Part shown: piece after piece, positions 6,049 to 13,556 of the stretch
Layout: each line of letters begins with the position of its first letter
How positions within the stretch are numbered: the first letter of the stretch is position 1
NCBI GenBank assembly: GCA_937906485.1
Contig: CALCYB010000122.1
Location: 1 to 13,556, forward strand
DNA: 13,556 nt
Direction: 5' to 3'
From: an uncultured Rikenellaceae bacterium
GTDB lineage: Bacteria > Bacteroidota > Bacteroidia > Bacteroidales > UBA932
Position numbers and translations under genes: made by a program
Notes under the pieces: generated by a model
Databases searched by the model: none
The model's input: only the letters and a program-made list of their open reading frames with translations
What the model was told of the DNA's origin: nothing

Positions 6049-6387
6049 ATGTATCTTGAAGAATTTGAGCATGCAGGAATGCAAGAACGCAGCGGGGATG
6101 ATGTTTTTTCAAAACCGGTGAGAGCAGGTAAAAGAACGTATTTCTTCGATGTGAAGGCGACCAAAGGAAATGACTACTATGTGACCATTACAGAAAGCAA
6201 ACGCCGTGTAGAACGTGACGGACGTTTTGTATACGACAAACATAAAATTTTCCTTTACAAGGAAGATTTTGAAAAATTCTCAGAAGGACTCGCAGAAGTA
6301 GTCAATTACATCAAAGAAAGATGTCCGGTTGTGGAACGCACCGAAGAGACCAACTCTTTCTCGGATGTAAAATTTGAAGAACTTTAA
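6049..6387 (+). CDS. DUF3276 / PUR-alpha-like nucleic-acid-binding protein
   Basis: A 112-residue protein of the DUF3276 family, which is related to the PUR repeat of eukaryotic Pur-alpha and binds single-stranded nucleic acid in the bacterial homologues studied (for example in Borrelia). Visible features: an N-terminal tail, then beta strands in RTYFFDVKATKGNDYYVTITESK (about residues 29-51), a basic stretch KRRVERDGRF, HKIFLYKEDFEKFSEGL and a helix to YIKERCP, giving the strand-strand-strand-strand-helix order of a PUR repeat. Only one repeat is present, so it probably dimerises. The C-terminus is acidic. The start at ATG 6049 fits the promoter and the family length; a TTG at 6022 would lie inside the promoter. 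It is monocistronic, ending at a strong terminator. The specific target in the cell is unknown. Confidence 0.85.
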   Translation: MYLEEFEHAGMQERSGDDVFSKPVRAGKRTYFFDVKATKGNDYYVTITESKRRVERDGRFVYDKHKIFLYKEDFEKFSEGLAEVVNYIKERCPVVERTEETNSFSDVKFEEL

Positions 6388-6404
6388 TCCCTCGGGACTG
6401 CCCC

Positions 6405-6446
6405 AAAAAGAGGAAGGCGACATTGCGGTGTCGCCTTCCTCTTTTT
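6405..6446. terminator. Strong bidirectional intrinsic terminator
   Basis: A perfect 18-bp inverted repeat (6405-6422 with 6429-6446) encloses a 6-nt loop TTGCGG. On the plus strand the stem ends in a run of T's to 6448; on the minus strand the other end also gives five T's. It lies between the converging DUF3276 gene (ends 6387) and the bactofilin gene (ends 6464), so it can stop transcripts from both sides. Confidence 0.93.
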
Positions 6447-6463
6447 TTACTGGCCGTTTCCGA

Positions 6464-6901
6464 TTATTTTGATTCTTTTTCTACCGGGTGTTTCTTGTCC
6501 TGATAAGGAGCCACCACCTTATCAAATTCCGGTTTCTGCATCATGTTGCAGGTACCGTCATAAGAGGCGCCCAATTCCACAGACAAGCGGCCCACATGAA
6601 GTTCTCCGTTGAAGACACTGGCCGCCTTCAGCGAAGCCACCTCTGCCACATAGGCTTTTCCTTCGAGTTTGCCCCACATATCCAGGTTGGAGCACATGGT
6701 CTGTCCGGAAACGTGTCCGGTCTCTCCAATCACCAGACGACCGGAAGTAAAAACGGTTCCCGTCACCTGGCCGTCCACACGGATATCCGAAGCCGTACGG
6801 ATGGTCCCGTCAATGGAGGTACCTCTGGAAATGCGACAGATCTCATTAATCTGATTGTTGTTATCAATCTTTGCCATATCTTGTAATGAATTAATAGTCA
6901 T
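6464..6901 (-). CDS. Bactofilin (polymer-forming cytoskeletal protein)
   Basis: Bactofilins assemble without nucleotide into filaments that scaffold cell-shape or envelope proteins. The 145-residue protein has a central domain, about residues 24-118, built of short repeating strands with Gly/Val/Ile spacing (GTSIDGTIRTASDIRVDGQV, then GRLVIGETGHVSGQ). This fits the right-handed beta-helix of the family. The flanking tails are short and polar, as expected: an Asn/Gln-rich N-terminus and a Lys/Glu-rich C-terminus. ATG 6901 overlaps the lpdA stop by one base (TAATG), suggesting coupling. An alternative start at ATG 6877 (MAKIDNNN) looks more like usual bactofilin N-termini and cannot be excluded. 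There is no signal peptide or membrane helix, so it is cytoplasmic or peripheral. Confidence 0.9.
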   Translation of the reverse strand: MTINSLQDMAKIDNNNQINEICRISRGTSIDGTIRTASDIRVDGQVTGTVFTSGRLVIGETGHVSGQTMCSNLDMWGKLEGKAYVAEVASLKAASVFNGELHVGRLSVELGASYDGTCNMMQKPEFDKVVAPYQDKKHPVEKESK

Positions 6902-8295
6902 TAAATATGCACAGCCTCACCATGTGCCGCTGCAGCTGCCTCCATAATGGCCTCGCTCATGGTCGGGTGAGGATGGATGGTGTGGATGATCTGACGGGCC
7001 GTCAAGCCGTTGTTCATGGCCAGCACCACGCCCGAAAGCATTTCGGTCACGTTGCCACCGATCATGTGCGCACCCAGGATCCGATCCGTTTCCGGATCCA
7101 CCAGCAACTTCACAAATCCGTCCCGGTCGCCGGCCGATACCGCCTTACCGGAAGCCGTGAAGGGGAATTTTCCGACTTTATAGGCTACCCCTTCCGCCTT
7201 CAGGGCACGTTCCGTCTTGCCGACTGATGCCACCTCGGGAGCCGTATAAGTACAACCGGGGATAAAGTCATAGTTCACCGGTTTCGGATTCAGACCGGCA
7301 ATGTTTTCCACACAGCACAGACCTTCTGCCGATGCAACGTGCGCCAGGGCTGGCGTAGGGATGATGTCCCCAATGGCATAAATGCCGGGAACGTTGGTGC
7401 GATAGTATTCGTCCACTTTGATTTTTCCCCGAACCATTTCTACACCCAGTTCTTCCAAGCCGAGGTTTTCAGTATTGGGAACAACACCGACGGCAGAAAG
7501 AACACGTTCCACTTCGATGATCTCCTCGCCTTTTTTGGTCTGTACGGTCAGGATGCAGTTTTCTCCGGCCGTATCCACAGACTTGACTTGCGCGGATACC
7601 ATGACCTTGATGCCGGCCTTACGGAATGAACGGCTCAATTGCGCAGCCACATCATCATCTTCCAGCGGAACGATACGTTCCACGTATTCAATCAGGTAAA
7701 CATCCTGCACGCCCATGGATTTGTAAAAATAGGCAAATTCACTGCCGATAGCGCCACTTCCGATCACTGCCAGGCTCTTGGGCAGGGTTTCCGGCACCAG
7801 GGCCTGACGGTAAGAAATGATCTTTTCGCCATCAATCGGGGCGAAAGGCAAGGAATTCGGACGGGCTCCGGTTGCCAGGATGATGTGGTCCGCTTCGTAT
7901 TCGGTCACCTGACCGGCATCATCTTTCACGGCGACCACCTTGCCCGGTTTGAGAGAGCCAAAACCGGAAATCACGGTAATCTTGTTCTTCTTCATCAGGA
8001 ATTCCACCCCTTTGGACATTTGGGCAGAAACACCACGGCTGCGTTCCACAACTTTTTTGATATCGGTTTGAGGCAGTTCCAGCGCATCAAAACCATATTC
8101 CGGAAAATGTGCTGCATAGTGACGAGCCTGTGCACTCTTCAACAATGCCTTGGTAGGGATACATCCCCAGTTCAAACAGATTCCACCCAATTCGGAACGT
8201 TCCACAATTGCCGTCTGAAAACCTAACTGAGAAGCGCGGATCGCTGAAACATACCCTCCCGGGCCGGATCCGATTACAATAACATCGTATTTCAT
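6901..8295 (-). CDS. lpdA: Dihydrolipoyl dehydrogenase (E3)
   Basis: E3 reoxidises the dihydrolipoyl groups of 2-oxoacid dehydrogenase complexes or of the glycine cleavage H protein, passing electrons through FAD to NAD. Visible: FAD-binding GSGPGGYVSA at 9-18; the redox-active disulfide in GGICLNWGCIPTKAL with C40 and C45; the NAD-binding GSGAIGSEFAYFY in mid-protein; a second FAD motif NVPGIYAIGDI; and at the C-terminus HPHPTMSE with the catalytic pair H443 and E448. The length of 464 is typical. No E1, E2 or glycine-cleavage genes are in the window, so which complex it serves is open. It is divergent from the small HTH-like gene, and its stop overlaps the bactofilin start. Confidence 0.96.
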   Translation of the reverse strand: MKYDVIVIGSGPGGYVSAIRASQLGFQTAIVERSELGGICLNWGCIPTKALLKSAQARHYAAHFPEYGFDALELPQTDIKKVVERSRGVSAQMSKGVEFLMKKNKITVISGFGSLKPGKVVAVKDDAGQVTEYEADHIILATGARPNSLPFAPIDGEKIISYRQALVPETLPKSLAVIGSGAIGSEFAYFYKSMGVQDVYLIEYVERIVPLEDDDVAAQLSRSFRKAGIKVMVSAQVKSVDTAGENCILTVQTKKGEEIIEVERVLSAVGVVPNTENLGLEELGVEMVRGKIKVDEYYRTNVPGIYAIGDIIPTPALAHVASAEGLCCVENIAGLNPKPVNYDFIPGCTYTAPEVASVGKTERALKAEGVAYKVGKFPFTASGKAVSAGDRDGFVKLLVDPETDRILGAHMIGGNVTEMLSGVVLAMNNGLTARQIIHTIHPHPTMSEAIMEAAAAAHGEAVHI

Positions 8296-8331
8296 AAGAT
8301 CAACGTATAATTTGCCATTTTATGATTTTCC

Positions 8332-8339
8332 CAAAAGTA
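8332..8339 (-). promoter_or_regulatory. Probable -7 element of the lpdA promoter
   Basis: The minus strand reads TACTTTTG, a full match to TAnnTTTG, 36 bases before the lpdA ATG at 8295; the leader would be about 30 nt. No clear TTTG lies 19-21 nt upstream, so only the -7 element supports the call. Confidence 0.5.
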
Positions 8340-8379
8340 CGAATATTTTCCCGAATCTGTTGCTATTTTATTAAAATTT

Positions 8380-8411
8380 CTTGCCCTGGTCAATAATTCT
8401 TCGTAACTTCG
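8380..8411 (+). promoter_or_regulatory. Probable promoter of the small HTH-like gene
   Basis: CTTG at 8380-8383, a 20-nt spacer and TAACTTCG at 8404-8411 resemble TTTG, 19-21 nt, TAnnTTTG with one mismatch in each box. The implied start near 8417 leaves a leader of about 40-50 nt. It is divergent from the lpdA promoter, with about 40 bp between the two elements. Confidence 0.5.
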
Positions 8412-8467
8412 GAACGTTTTATAAAAAAGTTATTAATCAGGCGTTTTGAGCCATAATGTACAACAAT

Positions 8468-8725
8468 ATGCCTACAACCATTACATTTAACGAATTACGC
8501 AAAATCAAAGACCAATTGTCTCATGGCAGCGTACAGCAGATTGCTGATGAATTGAACATTGCACCGGATATGGTCCGCAACTATTTCGGCGGAGACCATT
8601 ACGAAGGCGGTCAGTGCGCAGGTTTCCACCTGGAACCGGGTCCTGATGGCGGTATTGTCCAACTTGATGACTGCACCATCCTCGACAAAGCCCGGGAGTT
8701 GCTCAGTCGTCAGCAACAAGCCTGA
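8468..8725 (+). CDS. Small conserved protein with a helix-turn-helix-like segment, possible DNA-binding protein
   Basis: An 85-residue protein of the kind annotated in Bacteroidota only as a DNA-binding or hypothetical protein. Residues about 20-42 (GSVQQIADELNIAPDMVRNY) read as a helix-turn-helix: a helix with IADEL, a turn at NIAP, and a recognition-type helix DMVRNYF. It resembles the segment of regulators that test for a repeated context before binding. The second half contains a Gly-rich turn (GPDGGIV) and strand-like LDDCTILDKA, then a final helix. I start at ATG 8468 (MPTTITFNEL); an in-frame ATG at 8456 would add four residues and remains possible. The single-gene unit has its own promoter and terminator. 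What it regulates, if anything, cannot be told from here. Confidence 0.75.
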   Translation: MPTTITFNELRKIKDQLSHGSVQQIADELNIAPDMVRNYFGGDHYEGGQCAGFHLEPGPDGGIVQLDDCTILDKARELLSRQQQA

Positions 8726-8758
8726 TCCGGCCGACACCGTTTTCAATACCAAGCAATA

Positions 8759-8792
8759 AAAGGAGCCCAATCCCAAACGATCAGGCTCCTTT
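8759..8792. terminator. Bidirectional intrinsic terminator
   Basis: A 9-bp stem (AAAGGAGCC at 8759-8767 pairing with GGCTCCTTT at 8784-8792) encloses a 16-nt loop that can itself form a 3-bp inner pairing (ATC with GAT). It is followed by TTCTTTTA on the plus strand and by TTTTATT on the minus strand. It separates the converging HTH-like gene (ends 8725) and the tricorn-like protease gene (ends 8817). Confidence 0.8.
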
Positions 8793-8816
8793 CTTTTATC
8801 CGTACATCAAGAAGGA

Positions 8817-11800
8817 CTACCAACGGGTAGTATCCTTCTTGATTTCTTCCAGCAGGGCTTTGACCGCTGCCTCAATTTGCTGGTCTTGGCCACGCATGGC
8901 TTTTTCGTATTCGTTACGAACCAGGATATCCGGTTCCAACTGTTTGTTTTCAAGGTAGGTACCGTCTTGGGTACGGTAGCCCACCACCGGAATGCCGAAA
9001 TACATGGACGGATCCTGCAGGGTTTCCCAGTTGACCGAAGTCATGGTGCCGGGAACAGGCATCCCCACAACCTTACCGATACCCATGGTCTGATAGACCC
9101 AAGGAGTACCGTGCGCATTGGAGTAGTTGGCCTCGCAGACCACCATGATGGACGGTTTGTTGTAACGGCGTGAAGGCATTTCACAAGCGATGCGGCCTTG
9201 GATCACTTGTTCCAGGTACTTTTCTCCAGAGAACAGGATCTCGATGTCTTCGTGCAGACGTCCACCGCCGTTGTTACGGGTATCGATCACGATACCTTCC
9301 CGCAGGTTATACTTGCCCAGAATATCCGAATAGACATCGCGGTAGCTGCCATCGGCCATGGAGCGGATGTGCACATAGCCCAGACGACCGTCCGAGAGGC
9401 TGTCCACCAGGTGTTCCATGGTGCGGATCCAACGTTGGTACAGGAGTTCGTTCTGCATTCCTTTTGAGGTCAGCTGGGTCACCTCTTCCCAACGTTCTCC
9501 GGTTGCGGGATCATAGCAGCCGATCAGGTTATTTTCACCGGCCTGGCCGTTGATCAGTTCATAATAGTCTTCTCCTGCAAGGATCTTTTCGCCATTGAAG
9601 GTTTCGATGATCACGCCGGCCTTGACTTTGGTCTGGAAGTTATCAAAGGGGCCGAAATCCAGGACTTCATCGATCTTCAGACCATCGCCTTTGTATTTCA
9701 GGTCAAAGAGCAGACCGAATTCCGGTGTCGCTTTGCGGGCTCCGGTTCCACGATAACCGCTACCGGTATGGGAAACGTTCAACTCACCCAGAATTTCGCT
9801 CAACATTTCGGAGAAATCGTAGTTGTTGGTGATATGGGGCAGGAACGGTTCGTAATCGGCTTCAAGCGCCTTAAGGTCCACACCGTGATAATTCTTGTTG
9901 TAGAATTTTTCTTTCTGTTGTTTGAAGACATGGTGGAACATGTATTCGCGCTCACCGGCAGCATCCAGCTCCATCACCATGGAATAATCGACCGGAGTAG
10001 ATTTTCCGCTGGGCAGATCCACCTTGCTCAGGCGGGAGCCCAACAGGAGCATGCTCTTGCCATCAGGCATCATGGTCAAACCATATCCGCCGGCACCTTT
10101 CTTCAAGGTAGATACCCGACGTTCACGAACATCCATTTTCCACAAATCCTGTCCACCTTCGAAAGAAGAGAGGAAATACAGGGTTTCTCCATCCTTGCTC
10201 AATACGGCATCCGACAGGTTGGATGACATGGGAGTCAGGCGGACAATACGCTGATCCAATTTGGCCAGATCGATTTTCACCGCCTCCGGCTTCTTGTCCT
10301 CTTTCTTGTCGCCCTTCTTGTCGTCTTTCTTGTCACCCTTCTTATCGTCTTTCTTGTCTTTTTGCTCTGCCTCCTTGGCTTCTTTTTCCTTCTTCTCACG
10401 GAACTTCTTCAATTCTTGATAGCGGTCATGTTCTTCCTTGCTCATCAAGAACTTGTCCATGGTCTCCTGGTTCATGAACGCAATGTACACGTCATTTTGG
10501 CTACCCCAGGAGGCGTGCGAACGCATGCCGTGACGGTTGGAAACATAGATCAGCGCGTTGCCGTCCAGCACCCACTTGGGAGCCTGATCGATGTAACCGC
10601 TGCTGGTCACGTTGTAGCATTTGCCCCCGTCTTTGGCAGACACAATGGCAATATCCGCATAGGGATCGCGTTGGTTGGTGATGATCTCCAGTGCAAACCA
10701 GTTGCCGTCAGGAGACCATTCGTAGAAGAAACCATATTCCTGACGGGTATAGTGCTGGCTGCCGTCGGTAATCTGACGGACCTTGCCGGATTCCAGATTC
10801 AGGACCTTCAAGAAAGTACGGTCTTCGATAAAGGCCACTTCCTTACCGTCCGGAGAGAAACTCGGATTGGTGCGTTCCACCTTGTTGTCCTTGAACAACG
10901 GAGTTTCTTCAATGGTGGTTGCGTAAGCAAAATGCAGGTCCTCTTCCCGGGGCATGGTCGCCTTGTAGAGGTTCCAGGTACCGGTACGTTCACTGGCATA
11001 GATCAAGGTCTTTCCGTCAGGAGACATGGTCAGGCCGGCTTCTGCGGCGGGAGTCTGGGTGATCTGACGGGTGGTACCGTGCTTGTCGGTAAAGGCAAAA
11101 ACCTCGCCGCGGCTGATGACCGCCATGTCTTTACCGTCTTTGGAGGTGGCAAAAGCGGAAGCTCCGCGCAGGTTCATGCGGGTGGTACGGTTGTCTTCTT
11201 CTTCCTTGATGATGTTCACGTTGACTTTCTTGGCCTTCTTGCCGGGAGCCTGGGTATAGATCTCACCATGGTATCCGAAACACAGGGTGCCGTCTTGGGC
11301 TGCGCTCAAAAAACGGACGGGGTGCTTTTTGAAGTGGGTCAATTGGGTCACTTGTTCGGGAGCATCCAGGGAAGCCCTATAGACATTGAATGATCCGCCG
11401 TCGCGTTCACTCAGGAAGACCATTTCAGTAGGAGAGACGAACACAGGGTTGCGGTCTTCGCCCACGTTGGTGGTCAGCTGACGGTGCAGGTTTTGGGTGG
11501 CATCGTAATACCAGATGTTCCGGGCTACAGATGAGGTATGGTGCTTGCGCCAGGTATTTTCGCTACCGGTACAATTCTCATACAGGTAGGAAACACCGTC
11601 CTGTGCCAGATCGAAATTGCGCACCGGCGTAGCTGCGATCTGCTCCGGACGTCCGCCTTCCACCGGGATAGCGTACAGTTCCGTCATCCAAGCCGTCGGG
11701 AAAAGAATGCTGGAAGCGGGATCCTGCAAAGCTGCCGAGAAATACAAGGTCTTGTCATCGGCTGAGAACGCCAGTGGTGTCTCAGAAGCAGAGTTATACG

Positions 11801-12119
11801 TCACCCGTTGCAGGCGTCCCCCCGTTACGGGTACGGTGTAAATATCAAATCCACCATTGCGGTCAGTAGCGAAAGCAATGGTCTTGCCGTCGTTGGACCA
11901 GACAGGGTTGGATTCATAAGAAGAAGAGGTCGTCAGTTGGCGGGCAGTACCCCCAGCTGCAGGGACCACAAAGATGTCCCCCTGATAAGCAAACGCAATC
12001 TGGGTTCCATCCGGAGAGATGGCATTGTAGCGCATCCACTTGGGAGCAGACTCTGCCGAAGCGGTAAAAACGGCAGTCGCTGCAAGAATGAGCGTGAGAA
12101 TCTTTTTCTTCATAAACAT
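8817..12119 (-). CDS. Exported tricorn-like S41 peptidase with beta-propeller domains
   Basis: The 1100-residue protein begins with a signal peptide (MFMKKKILTLILAATAVFTASA, cleavage likely after A22), so it is probably periplasmic; the Met at residue 3 is an equally good start. Residues about 25-750 hold many PD40/WD40-like blades (ISPDGTQIAFAYQGDIFVV, SPDGKEVAFIEDR) forming two propellers. A catalytic helical region with GELNVSHTGSG (S783, H784), a PDZ-like region at about 800-870, and a tail-protease region with DTRNNGGG follow. NYSNAHG (S1000) and LENKQLEPD (E1057) align by pattern with the tricorn Ser-His-Ser-Glu set, so it should be active. Tricorn-type enzymes trim peptides. A charged Lys/Asp repeat interrupts the second propeller. 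It starts 39 nt after secA with no evident promoter or terminator between them. Confidence 0.93.
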   Translation of the reverse strand: MFMKKKILTLILAATAVFTASAESAPKWMRYNAISPDGTQIAFAYQGDIFVVPAAGGTARQLTTSSSYESNPVWSNDGKTIAFATDRNGGFDIYTVPVTGGRLQRVTYNSASETPLAFSADDKTLYFSAALQDPASSILFPTAWMTELYAIPVEGGRPEQIAATPVRNFDLAQDGVSYLYENCTGSENTWRKHHTSSVARNIWYYDATQNLHRQLTTNVGEDRNPVFVSPTEMVFLSERDGGSFNVYRASLDAPEQVTQLTHFKKHPVRFLSAAQDGTLCFGYHGEIYTQAPGKKAKKVNVNIIKEEEDNRTTRMNLRGASAFATSKDGKDMAVISRGEVFAFTDKHGTTRQITQTPAAEAGLTMSPDGKTLIYASERTGTWNLYKATMPREEDLHFAYATTIEETPLFKDNKVERTNPSFSPDGKEVAFIEDRTFLKVLNLESGKVRQITDGSQHYTRQEYGFFYEWSPDGNWFALEIITNQRDPYADIAIVSAKDGGKCYNVTSSGYIDQAPKWVLDGNALIYVSNRHGMRSHASWGSQNDVYIAFMNQETMDKFLMSKEEHDRYQELKKFREKKEKEAKEAEQKDKKDDKKGDKKDDKKGDKKEDKKPEAVKIDLAKLDQRIVRLTPMSSNLSDAVLSKDGETLYFLSSFEGGQDLWKMDVRERRVSTLKKGAGGYGLTMMPDGKSMLLLGSRLSKVDLPSGKSTPVDYSMVMELDAAGEREYMFHHVFKQQKEKFYNKNYHGVDLKALEADYEPFLPHITNNYDFSEMLSEILGELNVSHTGSGYRGTGARKATPEFGLLFDLKYKGDGLKIDEVLDFGPFDNFQTKVKAGVIIETFNGEKILAGEDYYELINGQAGENNLIGCYDPATGERWEEVTQLTSKGMQNELLYQRWIRTMEHLVDSLSDGRLGYVHIRSMADGSYRDVYSDILGKYNLREGIVIDTRNNGGGRLHEDIEILFSGEKYLEQVIQGRIACEMPSRRYNKPSIMVVCEANYSNAHGTPWVYQTMGIGKVVGMPVPGTMTSVNWETLQDPSMYFGIPVVGYRTQDGTYLENKQLEPDILVRNEYEKAMRGQDQQIEAAVKALLEEIKKDTTRW
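10289..10361 (-). repeat. 12-nt tandem repeat encoding a Lys/Asp-rich linker (DKKD/DKKG units)
   Basis: Inside the tricorn-like gene, residues 587-610 consist of four-residue units DKKD, DKKG, DKKD, DKKG, DKKE, encoded by imperfect 12-nt repeats of GACAAGAAGGGC type. A Lys/Glu-rich helical stretch lies just before it. The segment is likely a flexible, highly charged surface loop projecting from the propeller. Unit number could vary by replication slippage without shifting the frame, since each unit is 12 nt. Confidence 0.85.
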
Positions 12120-12158
12120 GGTATGTAGTTCTTTTACTGGTTCGTCTTTGGCACAGGC

Positions 12159-13556
12159 CTATTCATCTTTTCCGTGGCAGTGCTTGTATTTCTTACCGGA
12201 ACCGCAAGGACAAGGGTCGTTCCGTCCCACGCGTTTTTCCACGTGGACCGGAGCATTGCTCTTGGGCTCTCCCCCGTTGGTCACCAGGTCGGTGCGGGAA
12301 GTCTGCATGCGGCTCATGTCCGTGCGGCGGTGATGGCCTTCGGTCAAGGTCGAACTGATGCTGGAGTTGGCACCCGAACTGGCCGAAGTGTTGGAAGCGC
12401 TGCGCGAAGGAGCAGACTGATCCGGATTGCGGAGCGGAATATGGGCCCGCATCAGGAAGGCCAGCACCTCACGGCTGATCTTTTCGATCACGCCCTTGAA
12501 GAGGTTGAAACTTTCAAACTTGTAGATCAACAGCGGGTCTTTCTGTTCGTAGGTCGCATTCTGTACCGACTGTTTCAAATCGTCCATTTCGCGCAGGTGT
12601 TCCTTCCATTGCTCATCGATCATGATCAGGGTAATGGTCTTTCCTACGGCACGAACCAGTTCCCGGCCTTCGGTTTCATAGGCTTTCTTCAAATTGACGA
12701 GCACCTGCATCATCTTTTGTCCGTCGCCGATCGGAACCGCCACATTCTCATAAATGGCCGATTGTTTTTCGTAGATGTTCTTGATGACCGGCCAAGCCTG
12801 ACGGACCATCACTTCCATACGGCGGTTGTATTCTTCTTTGATCCGTTCTTGCAGACGGTCTGAAATCTGATTGGGTTTGGCATCCTTGTAGAAGTCCTCG
12901 TCAAAACCGGGATCGATGGATACCCCCCGCATCACTTCCAGGGAGAAGCCTTCATAATCCAGTCCTTCGGATTGTTCGGAAAGCACTTCGGCATAATCGC
13001 CGATCATGTTCATCACATCCACATCGATCCGTTCTCCATACAACGCATTGCGACGACGGGTGTAGATCACCTCACGTTGGGAGTTCATGACATCATCGTA
13101 TTCGAGCAGGCGTTTCCGGATACCGAAGTTGTTTTCTTCCACCTTGCGTTGGGCACGTTCGATGGTTCCATTCAACATCTTGTGTTCCAGCATTTCACCT
13201 TCGGTCATACCCATCTTGTCCACCAATGCGGCCATACGTTCGGTGCCGAACAGACGCATCAGGTCATCTTCAAAAGACACATAGAACACGGAAGAACCGG
13301 GGTCCCCCTGACGGCCGGCACGTCCACGCAACTGACGGTCCACGCGACGGCTGTCGTGACGTTCCGTACCGATGATGGCCAGACCACCTGCTTCACGCAC
13401 GCCCGGCCCCAACTTGATGTCGGTACCCCGACCTGCCATGTTGGTGGCAATGGTCACCGCACGGGCTTGTCCGGCATCTGCCACAATCTCCGCTTCACGC
13501 GCGTGCTGCTTCGCATTGAGGACATTGTGCTTGATGCCCCGCATCTTCAACATACG
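12159..13556 (-). CDS. secA: SecA preprotein translocase ATPase, C-terminal 465 residues (5' end beyond the window)
   Basis: SecA is the motor that drives unfolded preproteins through SecYEG. The fragment begins in nucleotide-binding domain 2 (MLKMRGIKHNVLNAKQH) and shows helicase motif V (TNMAGRGTDIKLG, about residues 38-50) and motif VI (QLRGRAGRQGDPG, about 75-87). It is followed by the helical scaffold and wing region (for example RKRLLEYDDVMNSQREVIY, about 145-163). After a Ser/Thr/Asn-rich linker, the end is the zinc-binding tail CPCGSGKKYKHCHG with C449, C451, C460 and H461 of the fragment, which contacts SecB or ribosomes in other bacteria. The frame stays open to the window edge, so about half the protein is missing only because of the cut. 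The tricorn-like protease follows 39 nt downstream. Confidence 0.97.
   Translation of the reverse strand, partial: RMLKMRGIKHNVLNAKQHAREAEIVADAGQARAVTIATNMAGRGTDIKLGPGVREAGGLAIIGTERHDSRRVDRQLRGRAGRQGDPGSSVFYVSFEDDLMRLFGTERMAALVDKMGMTEGEMLEHKMLNGTIERAQRKVEENNFGIRKRLLEYDDVMNSQREVIYTRRRNALYGERIDVDVMNMIGDYAEVLSEQSEGLDYEGFSLEVMRGVSIDPGFDEDFYKDAKPNQISDRLQERIKEEYNRRMEVMVRQAWPVIKNIYEKQSAIYENVAVPIGDGQKMMQVLVNLKKAYETEGRELVRAVGKTITLIMIDEQWKEHLREMDDLKQSVQNATYEQKDPLLIYKFESFNLFKGVIEKISREVLAFLMRAHIPLRNPDQSAPSRSASNTSASSGANSSISSTLTEGHHRRTDMSRMQTSRTDLVTNGGEPKSNAPVHVEKRVGRNDPCPCGSGKKYKHCHGKDE

Noticed and set aside
5964..6164. Longer NusB start adding 67 residues
   Set aside because: The added part covers the divergent promoter and the start of the PUR-type gene and lacks any NusB similarity; MLNRRLIRIKAF is the conserved beginning.
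10289..10361. Short tandem repeats as a CRISPR or regulatory array
   Set aside because: Units are contiguous 12-mers without spacers and are in frame with a coding sequence, so they are a protein repeat.
10362..11393. Plus-strand open frame of 343 codons inside the tricorn-like gene
   Set aside because: Antisense to a gene with clear propeller blades; no promoter or domain of its own.

Overview
The window reads as a piece of a Bacteroidales (Bacteroidota) chromosome, probably from a gut-type metagenome. Evidence: DUF5606 and DUF3276/PUR-type genes, the long NusB form, a YbbR-like protein, a secreted tricorn-type S41 protease, near absence of Shine-Dalgarno sequences before most genes, and sites matching the Bacteroides primary-sigma promoter (TTTG, about 20 nt, TAnnTTTG). 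The content is mostly housekeeping. I found no CRISPR array, transposase, phage gene, tRNA or rRNA, and no gene-free stretch longer than 300 bases.

Left part (minus strand, about 5963 down to 214): nusB, then a tight block yajC - ybbR-like - coaE - TerB/DnaJ-like - DUF5606 - rimO. A textbook promoter (5009-4978) precedes yajC. Three successive junctions leave exactly 3 nt between stop and start, and the DUF5606/rimO junction is a 1-nt TAATG overlap. Together these genes serve transcription antitermination, Sec-translocon assistance, CoA synthesis, chaperone co-factor function and ribosomal S12 modification.

The leftmost ~530 bases do not fit this genome. The rimO frame continues without a stop, but after about residue 402 the protein stops resembling RimO and becomes the C-terminus of an actin-fold ATPase of PilM type. 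A strong TAAGGAGG ribosome-binding site and the start of a PilN-like gene follow, as in a Firmicutes/Clostridia pilus operon. The last ~45 bases may be a further joint. The simplest explanation is a chimeric contig end, not a real gene fusion.

Middle part: a PUR-domain (DUF3276) gene on the plus strand, divergent from nusB. It converges on a bactofilin gene across a strong bidirectional terminator. The bactofilin start overlaps the stop of the dihydrolipoyl dehydrogenase gene lpdA. A small HTH-like protein gene lies divergent to lpdA and ends at a second bidirectional terminator.

Right part (minus strand): a large exported tricorn-like protease with an internal Lys/Asp-rich tandem repeat, preceded by the C-terminal 465 codons of secA, which runs off the window edge.
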